Assembly (NCBI GenBank): GCA_947184155.2
Contig: CAMXCT020004090.1
Span: forward strand, 336,001 to 400,000
Origin: Cladocopium goreaui
Lineage: Eukaryota > Sar > Dinophyceae > Suessiales > Symbiodiniaceae
Direction of reading: 5' to 3'
Length of the DNA: 64,000 nucleotides
Each line of letters opens with the position of its first letter. Position 1 is the stretch's first letter. The notes under the pieces are model-generated. The model saw nothing but the letters and a program-made list of their open reading frames with translations. It was not told where the DNA came from and searched no databases. Positions 12,057 to 22,200 of this stretch are shown one piece after another. A program made the position numbers and the translations under genes.

Positions 12057-13032
12057 CATTTTCTTGTAATTCCACATAATCCCACATGGGGATGGGTCAA
12101 AACCCTGGCACCTAGTGAACATCAAAATAGCTGGTAAATGGATGTTCATCCCCTTAAAAATGGTATTAATAGGTCGAATAGGTATTGATCCATACCCACA
12201 TAGACATAATCCCACATAACCTCACTGCTGTTCCTGTTGGTATTTCTTGATCAGAGCCGTAGGCCCAGTGGATCAACGACCTCTGTGGCTCCCGGTGGGC
12301 CGTTCTAGGAGCCAGCAGGAGCTGGCAGGCTTGGTGACACTTGAAACGCTTGAAAGATCTTTACAAGAAGAGAAATGACAAGAATCGGAAAAACAAAAAT
12401 GACAAGGATCATGATTCATGATTGTAATACATAATTTACTATATCAAAAAGATTGTGATAACATTAGCAATGCCAGTATCAATATCACTATCCAAAAATA
12501 ACAACAATAACATATAGCACAAGACATCTCTATCATGGTAATGAAACCATTTTCCATCATAGCAGCAGTACAAATATATAACATGCATAATAAGAGCTAG
12601 TGACAGCGATAACACTGGCTAACTAGCTAGCTGGCCAGCTGAGTAGTCAAATGCAGAAACCGAGAACAAGTAAAAAATAGTACACACGAATATTGAATAG
12701 ACAGAATACATAACACGTTCACATGACAATATCATGTGTTGTTTATTTACGCTAGAGAACCACCATCATGAGTATCATCATCACCATCTCCATCTCCATC
12801 TCCATCACCATCACTTTCATCGCCAAGAAATGCACGTCCAGACCACTGATTTAGACGGCAAGTGACCCCACGCCTTGTGAATCTAATGCATGGACACTGT
12901 TCTTCACATGGATACTTCGCGCAAGTGAGATGAAACATCAAACTGACAAGCAGGGGAGAGGATCATTTTGTAATTGTTTGAGCACTTTTTGGACAGTTTT
13001 TTGAAGGTGAAAAGATGTGAAAAGCTTGTTGG
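12057..13032. other. Intergenic or intronic A+T-rich stretch left of element 1
   Basis: No exon seen. A short (CATCTC)n/(ATCACC) run lies at about 12766-12820. The last bases before the retroelement (AAAAGCTTG then GTTGG) join, once the element is removed, to GTGACTCCTCAGAGG in an open frame (SLLGDSSEEQFQAMG). The insertion may therefore lie in a small exon, but that reading is only about 40 nt long. Confidence 0.4.
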
Positions 13033-13201
13033 TGTGAAAGACAAAGGTAGGTAGAGACTAGCTTGGTGTGTAGCAGTTGCATGTTTCTTTTGCACTTGCG
13101 CATACTCACCGCAGACTGGACCAGTCAAGCTTAGCGCTAAAAGATTGCCCCGCTGCTTTTGCTTTTTCGTGTGAGCCCATTAGCTGCCTTTGCACTCCGC
13201 A
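13033..13201 (+). repeat. 5' LTR of element 1 (169 bp)
   Basis: Begins TG, ends CA, and is identical over its whole length to 22682-22850. Transcription should start inside it. No TATA-like box is obvious, which is usual for dinoflagellates. Confidence 0.97.
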
Positions 13202-13202
13202 T

Positions 13203-13214
13203 TGGTAGCGGAGC
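13203..13214 (+). promoter_or_regulatory. Primer-binding site of element 1
   Basis: TGGTAGCGGAGC lies one base after the 5' LTR. Its complement, GCUCCGCUACCA, has the form of a tRNA 3' end with CCA; an A1:U72-type initiator tRNA-Met is the usual Ty1/copia primer. The same 12 nt stand at this position in all three elements. Confidence 0.9.
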
Positions 13215-13220
13215 TGGGTG

Positions 13221-16200
13221 ATGCTTTCGAAGCCCCAGCGACCAATGGCATCGGCGGAGCCGAAGCGGTCAGCGACCGCGCGAAGGGCAGCGCCCAAGAG
13301 TGAGGCCGAGCCTCGAGGGAAGGAGAAGCTCTCCACCAGCCCTGCTGCGAAGATGGGTGCCGATGCACTACCGCATGGCCGAGGACCTGGTTCTATATGC
13401 TCGGAGCCTGTAGGCGCCGCGAAGAACACCAAGGCCGCTGAGAGAGGCTATCCGGTTGGGATGACAATGCCTGGATTCCAGTTGCACTATGGCCCCAATG
13501 GACAGCCTTGGTACACCGACGGGAAGCAATGGTGGCCGGTGTGCTACAATCCCATGATGGCTTCCCAACAGTGGTCAACGCCGTTCTCTTCCTGGACTAT
13601 GCCGAGCCAGCAAACGCCCAGTCAACAAACGGCGGTCAATCCGAAGGAGTTAGACTTGAAAGGAGTCAAGCAGAATGCAACGAGAACTCGAGTGAAGACA
13701 GAAACCAAGGAGGAGAAAACTACGAAAGGAGACAAGAAGGACAAATCCTCCAAAGAGAAGGATAAGGGTGACCGCGGAGAGAAGAAGAAGAAGCCGGACA
13801 AAGGCCCACCAGAAGATGTCCCCGATTGGGGAGGTGACGATGAGGGTGATGAGCCAGATCCGGAGGATGACACGGAGTACACTTATGAAGAAGAGAGCGA
13901 GGAAGAGGAGGAGCATGAACCAGACCAATCGGTCGATGTGACGCCGCGGTCAGCGACCGGAGTGACGCCTCGCTCAGGCACAGGAGGCGAGCCCCGAGAA
14001 GGTCCGCGACCTGGGCGGCGACCTGCGGAGCGTGACACGCATCACACGGGCAGCGGCCCACGGAGGCGGAGACCTCCAGGTGGCGGCGGCCCACCTTCGA
14101 TGCCATCCAGAGGATCGCAAGCCTCTTCCAGCCACAGGACATCGTCCGTCAGAACAGAGTCGGTACGACAGCTGCTCAAGGAGCGTACCGACCAGCCTGA
14201 AGGACGAGCTCGTGCTAACCTTGGACAAGTCCGGCTGGAGACCTTCTCAGGTGACAGGTCTCAATACAGGAACTGGATGAAGACGATCCAAGCTCAGAAG
14301 CAGCTCTACCAGATCCAAGACAAGGAGCTGGCGGTCTTGCTGTTCCTGTCCTGCACCGGGGAGGCAAGAGAGGTTCTCAACCAACTGGAGATAGCGGACA
14401 TGCAAGAGGAGGGCGGCCTTCAACGCATCCTACGTCTCTTAGAGGATGCGTATGGGAGCAAAGCAGATGAGAGATTCGAGGAAAGACAAAATGCTTTCCT
14501 GAGTTTCCGCCGCTCTCCCGGACAAAGCATCGCTGCTTACTTAGCGACCCTGAAGAGACTCCGAAATGAGTACTTGCGTGAAGACCCGGGGTCAGTAATC
14601 AGCGACCGTGCATTTGCCCAAAGAATGCTGACCCGTGCTTCCTTGACACGGCGCGAACGGTACGACTGCTTTTTTGCAGCCGGCGGTTCTTACCGTTCAG
14701 GTCCCTTGGAGAAAGTCCTCAGGTTCCGGTGCGCGAACGTGCACCTTGAGGAAAGACCAAGCGGCGGCCGCCGCCAAGAGGAACGTGGCTATCAACAGGT
14801 TGCTCGGCCGCCGCCGAAGAGGAGAACCTACAAAAGGTCCGATCGTCGAGCCCCGTATCGTGCCACTCGCCATGCTCATGTGGCCGATGAAGAAGACCTT
14901 GAAGGGGACTATGAAGAGCACTATGGAGACAACACGGATGACGAGGACCTGGAGCAAGAAGCACTGATGGCAGAGGAGGAGATGCCCGAAGAAGAGGAGT
15001 GGAGCCATGACGAAGAGGCCGAGTATGAGGAAAGCGTCGAGGCCGTGGACCAGGCTGCCTTGCAAGAGGCATTCGCTGCTGGTTGGAGGGCCAAGAACCA
15101 GACGGCCCAAGCCCGGCAGAGCCGTGGCTACCGTGACAGTGGCAAATCCCCAAAAGGGAAAGGAAAAGTGAAGCGACAAGACAGTCGCCGGCCTGACGAT
15201 CGGAAACGCAACAGCACGTGCGCCTCATGTGGCCAAAAGGGACATTGGAGAGGCGATGCAATCTGCCCCAATGTGAAGTCAGGCAAGGACGCTCCACATC
15301 GGAAGGAAAGTGCAACCCATTATACAACAGCATCGGGTGCTGGGAAGGGCAGCGCCTTCCAACCCAAGCGGGACCGCGCCCCCTCTCCGGCCAGAGAACC
15401 GGAGCGAGCACCGCTGCCGCGGAGGAAGAGCTCAGAGAGCCAAGCAAGAGACCAAGCTGGCGATGTAACGGGCGCTACGCCCAAACATCCCCCGATGGCA
15501 CCTCCACCAAATCCTCCTCGACGAGGAGCGGTAGACAAGTCACCGATGGAGACCTATGTGGAGCCACCATCAACCCCAAGGGGGCATGAAAGACCACCAG
15601 AGCCAGCAGTGCCACCTCGAGTCAAAGAAGAAGTCGGTCGATCTCCTAGCAGAAAGGAACCTGAGAGAGAACCCAAGGCGTCTCCGGAGGAGAAGGCCAA
15701 GAAGAGGAGAAGACGCTCACATCGATCAGACAGACCGAGAAGGTCCTCAGGTGAGCACAGGTCTGACAGAGATCGCACCCGTGAGCGAAAGTCACGGGAG
15801 GAAGGTGCAGAGACACCTGCTGACACGCCTCGTGAAGGGACAGAAGAGGCCTTTGTGGCACAGCCTTCAACTGGCACTGCAGCACGCCAGTGCAACTGGA
15901 CATACATGGTTGGTGGCTGGGACGTGATCAAGGACTATGATTCTGACAGTTCCGACACGATCTCATCTCACCAGTTGGCAACCGAAAGTGAAGAGGACGA
16001 TTTGGTCCGCAAGTACCAGTTGCAAAATTCCCCAGCCCCCAAGTCAGCCGCTAGGGAGAAGCTTAAGGTCAAGCTGATGACGGTCTTGAGATCTTTGGCT
16101 GAAGAGGAGCAAGACGATGAGGTCAAGAGACGACTTCAACGGAAACAAGATCGCCTTCGAGACAAGATCTCAGCACGGGCCGTGCGATCTCAAGCCTCGG

Positions 16201-19200
16201 GCTCGGAAGCTCCGGCCAAAACAAGGCCCAAACATGAAACCCGAGATCCCAAGTTGGACGAGGAAATGTGTTTGTCCACCCAGGATCTGCTGCAGATCTT
16301 ACCAAATATGTCCAAGGAGGAGAAGAAATTGCTCTATAAGCAACTCAAGAAGGAACGAGAAGATGAAGCCCTCAAGCTCTTTGGAACGGGGCAGCCGCCC
16401 ACCTCAGCAGCAAAGCTCAAGAGGCCAGATCGCCGCCGAGACGGGTACTCGGCTGCGTCCGTACCCATGGCCTCTGCGGGCCGCAGCCTGAGGAAGGATG
16501 AGGTTGAGGAGCCACCGGATCAAGAGGAGAAGGTACCGGTGGGAGTCAAGAAGAAGCGCATGGAGAAGTTTCGCAGACAGCTCTACGAGGCGGCCAAGAA
16601 CCGAAAAGGGAAGATCGTACCGTCAGAAGCCGCAGATCTTCCCAACGTTGCCCAGGAGAACTGCGAGCATCCATATGAGCGTTTGCTCTGGGGTGCAAAT
16701 ATCCATGCCCATTGGGCAAGCTGCAAGGATTGCAAGCTGAGAAAAGTCTTGTACTACTCAGCTATGCATGGTGCAATGACGTCCAACCAGTGCATCCATG
16801 CCCATGACCATGAACATGAGGCCTACCAGGCCAATGTGCTGTCCCCTGGACATGTCATTCTTGACACTGGGTGCAGAACAGCAGTGGCTGGACGCAAGTG
16901 GCACATGACCCTGCAGTCTTTGATGCGCCAGAAAGGCCTTCCGTTCTACAAGACCAACCACGAGGAGGTCTATCGCTTTGGAGCAGGTGCACCGGTGCTC
17001 AGCACTGAGGCGTTCCTCTATGCAGTGCAGATCTATGATCACAAGTCTTGGGTGCGCATCGCAGTGGTTGACAACACACCGGATGATGGCCGTGTGGCAG
17101 AGTGTCCTGGACTTGTGGGACCTGCTGAACTTGCCCGTTGGAAGGTGCAGATTGACTTCGCCAAGTTGCAGGTTGCAATTCATGGCAAATGGCAACCCAC
17201 AGTTTTGTCGCCTTCAAGGCATCCAATCCTCAATCTGCTCAACGTCGGCAAGAAGCCTGATCCAACAGCATGGGAGACCGGGGAGCTCAAGGAGCTGAGG
17301 CTGCGCCTCACAAACGACCCGCATTCCTTTGCCCTCTTGCAGGAGGCATTGGATGATCTGAGCTCTGATGACGGCAGCGCCGCAGAGCCAGACCCAACTA
17401 CGAAAGAAGCCGTCCATTGGACGGGACCCCAATTCGAGACGATGGCCCGCTGGCAGAAGAAATCCGAGTCAGAGACCATCAACCTGCTGGATGTGCTGGG
17501 TGTGGACTGCTTTCGAGCCACAACCAAGGAACCGGATGACAGTTCCACGGGTTCCATCAGCGAACGCGAAAGTGAGACTTCTCACGAAGGTGGACTTCCG
17601 ATGGGTTTCAACAGTTCTGATGAAGAATCCACGGAATCGGAAGATGGCATGGTTGATGAAGTGATGATAGCTGGCAGCGCCGGCGACACTGAGTACCTTG
17701 GAAAAGGGCAGAAGCGAAGACTTTTGGCCGCCGCCAAGAACATCAGTGAAGCTGTGGAGGTGGAGCGCACCAGTTTCAAGAAGGAGAAGGAGGTTCCAAG
17801 AGTGCGCCGGCTGCGTACTGGCTTCAAGATCTTGGAGATCTTTACGTGGTCCTGCATGCTGTCAAGGTTTGCCTACGGCCTGGGCTGGGAGTATCTTGAA
17901 CCAGTGACCCTTCCAGGCTGGGATCTGACAGACCCCAAGGTGCAATGGGAGGCCCACCAGTACATTGATCGAGTCGACCCTGACTTCATCATGCTGGCAT
18001 GGCCGTGTGGACCGTGGTCGCCTCTGCAGCGACTTAATCAAAAGACTTGGACCCAGCGAGAGGCCCTCAAACACAAACAGAACACCTCGAAGAAGTTGCT
18101 GAAGTTTTCTGCACAAGTCTCTTTGAAGAGACAATGGAATGGCCGCGCCATCCTGGGTGAGAATCCCCTGCTGAGCCTGGCATGGAAGCAAGATGATATC
18201 ATTGATGGCTTTGGTGATCTGCCTGAAGGGGTATGCGACCAGTGTCAGTATGGCCTCCGCCATCCCGAATGCGGCATGCCTCTGAAGAAACCAACCCGCT
18301 TTGTGGGCCAAGAGGAGATCGTGGCTGAGCTCAGGAAAAGATGCCCTGGGGATCACCAACATTTCTCCATTGAAGGTTCAGTCCGGACGGAGGAGTACGG
18401 GACTATATCTCTGTCATCCTGGGCTGGAGGATATCCGATCCCCTTGTGCAAAGCCATCATGAGGGGAGCCTTGAGCTTCCTGCATCGGCCGGCAGCTGCC
18501 GGGAAAGAGACCTACGTCCTGGAGGAGTACGTCACCGAAGAATCTTTTCAGGATGGGCAAGAAGGAATTGAAGAAGAAGAGCAACGAATGGCACAGGAGA
18601 AAAGGCGAGAGGAAGAGGTGATCGAGGAAGATGATCGACGCCCTGTGCCAAAAGAGATTCAAAAGGCAGTTGAATTTGCCCATCGGCAACTTGGACATCC
18701 CAGCAGAGATACTTTGGTCCGGATGCTGCGCATCTCAGGAGCGACAGAGGATGCCATCCGTCACGCTAGACGATGGCAGTGCGATGTGTGCCGAATGCAG
18801 AAGGCACCAGCACATCCTCTTGCTACAACGCCAAGCTTGAGACCCTATGGCTTCAATCGGAAGCTTCACTTGGACATCAAGTTTGTGTTCGACTCACGGG
18901 ATCGCAAATATCCTTGTTTGAGCATTGTGGATCTTGGTACTGCGTACCATGGCGCCTGTCTTTGCAAGACAAGGAGGTCCGACTATGTGGCGCGCAAGTT
19001 CATGATCCATTGGATCCAGATCTTTGGAGCTCCAGAGCATGTTAGCCACGATCAAGGTGGCGAGTTTGAGCTGGCCTTCACCTCGCTTTTGGAGGACATG
19101 GCGGTGCCAACTACGGTGACAGGATCACATGCACCTTGGCAGCTTTCGGTGGGAGAAAGACATGGAGCTATCTTGGGCACCATGATCTCAGCTATCACTG

Positions 19201-22200
19201 CAGAACACTCCACTGAAGGATTTACAGCCATGAAACTGGTGGTGTCATCCGCTGTCGCAGCCAAGAATATGACAGTGACTCGGGACGGATTCACTCCCAA
19301 TCAACGATTGTTTGGAGCTGAAATCAAATTCCCCAGTTTGACAGAAGACAACGCCAGGCCAAGCTTTGCAGAAGCATTGGACTCTGAATCAGAGTATGCA
19401 CGCGCTCACAGAATGCGCATCACGGCCAGGCTGGCTTTGATCCGTACGGACGTCCAAGACAAGATGCGCCGTGCGATTCTGAGGAAGCCAGTGCATGAAA
19501 ATGATGGCCCATTCATGCCGGGAGCACAGATTTACTTCTGGACACCAAAGAAACTTTCAAAAAGGTATACCCGAGGTGGCCAGTGGCGTGGACCTGCTAC
19601 AATCCTTGTGCGTGAGGCCAAGGAGAGATACTTTGTCAGCTGGCGAGGCCGCGCCCTCCTGTTGGCTGCGCCCAACATCCGACTGGCTACTCGTGAAGAG
19701 TTAGCTCTCAACAAGCCAGCCAAGGAAGATGCCGACAGTTTGGGTGAACTACTTCGGGACCCCATCCGGGAGAAGACCTACAAGGACCAATCACGACTGG
19801 CACCTCCGCCGAGGACGAGAAAACGTCCAGCGACCGCGGATACGCCAGAGAGGAAAAGAGCAAGGACGATGTTAAGAGGCACCAAGTCAATTCGACAGCT
19901 CCTGAAGGATCGCTACGCTGATCTTCGAGCACAGCTCAGGAAGAGAAAGGTGCCCAAAGGTATTGAGGACAAGCCGGCAGCGCCGCGCCCTGCAAAAAGG
20001 CCAAAGGCCTTAGAAGATGGACAAGTGCCCCCAGAGGAGATCCCTGAACTACCTCAACCACCGGCACTACCAGGACCTGGAGGAGGCGAAGAGTCTGATG
20101 GCTACAGCGCCACATCACCTTATGATGAGCATGAAGGGCCTCCCCAAATGTCAACCGATGAGGAGCCACCTCACATTCCTACAGATGATGAAGGACTGGA
20201 TGAGCCATCCAGAGCTGAGGCAGAGCCTCCAACGGAGGTACCACCGCATGAGGTACCTGTCCCGCCGGACAATGAGGACGAATGGTTAGAGGAGTTCAGG
20301 AAACTGTCCGAGGAAGATCGACGCAAGATGTCTCTTGACGACGTTCCTCACACCCTCAAGAGGAAACAGCAGCTTATGGACCCTGCTCGGGCGGATGCTG
20401 CCGTCAAGAAGCTGCGTGCGAACTTCTGCGCACAGGTGGCAGCGACCACAGTGTATGTGAGCCTTCAAAATGAATGGGTGTCGAGATACGAGGTGGAACT
20501 TCTTAAGCAACTGACAGGCTTGCCAGTTACGGCGGCCAGAATCCACCGGACACCCAGGAAGCGTTTCCAAAAGCCTCCAAAGATGGTTAGTCGCTCACGA
20601 CTTTCCATTTTAATTGGCAAAGATCCTGCCAACACCTTCATTGTCAACGAGGACGAGGAGGACGTGAAGCAGAACCCTCGCCGTCGTGCCAGCTTTCTTT
20701 GGAAAGGCATGACGATTTTCTACAAGACTGCCAAGGAGACCGACACCGAGCCGGTATACATCCAGCTTCCAGATGGATTGTACCGTGCGGATCTGACTGC
20801 CCAAGCCGCCCAAGATTTCGAAGCTTTGTGGACGGAAGAAGTTCGAGATTTGCTCACCACTGAAGCGCTGCTATTGAAGATGAAGCAGGGTGGCAAGGAG
20901 TTGGACCCTGCCTTCTTTGATCAGAAGGAAAGAGCAGCATTTGATACGGCTGATGTCAAGGAGTGGTCTGAATGGATCAAAAACGGAGTGATTGAGAGGG
21001 TCAGCCCTGAGGAAGCGGCCCGAGTTCCCAAAGCATCCATTTTCAGAGCACCACTTCATATGCTCAGGGTCAACAAACAGACCAATCAGCTCTTGCCGTT
21101 GGTGGCAAAATCCCGACTTATTGTGCCAGGTCATTTAGACCCCCAGCTTGGTGAATTCCGGACAGATTCGCCAACCTGCCCTCAAGCAGCTGTCTGTGCA
21201 GCCAAGAGCGTGGCAGCAGCCCGTGGATGGGGTGGCACAATTTTTGATGTCACAACAGCTTTCCTCAGCGGAAAGAAGTTGCAACGACAGGTTTACATTC
21301 GAGCCCCCAGAGAAGGTTTGCCTCCAGCTGAGAATTGGTCAGCTGTGGAACCTGGAGAGCTCTTGCGCATCCTCAAGAGCGCATATGGACTGACAGAGAG
21401 TCCCAGGTTGTGGTACCTGGAAGCCCTTGACAGGATCAAAAAGACTGATCTCCAGGAGCTCGAGATGTCGCGATCTACCTTCGTTGCAGGTGGTGGAAGC
21501 AGTGGCAGCGCCACATATGCTATCCTATGTCTCCACGTGGATGACGGACTGCTTCTCGGTGATTTACAGGACAAGCGTGTCCAGAATCTCAAGCGGCAGA
21601 TTGATGGTATGTTCAAGATCAAAGCCTGGAAGACCCTATCTGCCAAAGAACCAGTTCAATTCTTGGGCGTGGACGTAACTTTGGATTCAAATGGTATCCA
21701 CGACGACATGACGCAGTACATCAAGCAGATCAAGGTGGAACCTTTGAGTGGCTCTGGACCACTTAATCCAAGGGAGTTGACGCTCTATCGTCAGCTCGTC
21801 ATGCGCCTTCGGTGGCCGGCCCAACAGGCCATGCCACACTTGCTGTATGAGGTTTCGGCCCTAGCACAACGTGTGAGCCGCGCTCAACACAGTGACTACA
21901 AGGAAGCTGTCAAGCTTCATCAAAAGTTTGTGGAGGAAGCTTCCCAGGGCCGCGCCCAATTGACCTATCCAAAGCTGAACGAGAAGGAGAAGCTATTCTA
22001 CATCAGCTTCTTTGATGCCTCGGTTGGAAAAGAAGAAGACGGAAAATCTCAGCTTGGGTCAATTCACTTTCTCACAACAGAGAAAGCACGGTCAGGACCA
22101 GCATTGGCATCGGTGGTGGAATTCTCCACCAATAAAAGTTCTCGAGTTCTGAGGAGTTCAATGTCTGCTGAAAGCTGTAGCATGTCCATCTGTGTGGACC

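Noticed and set aside
14674..16491. Secondary frames of 80-240 codons inside gag-pol of element 1
   Set aside because: Arg/Ser/Pro-rich mirror frames of the acidic and basic linkers. Unlike elements 2 and 3, none reads better than the main frame.
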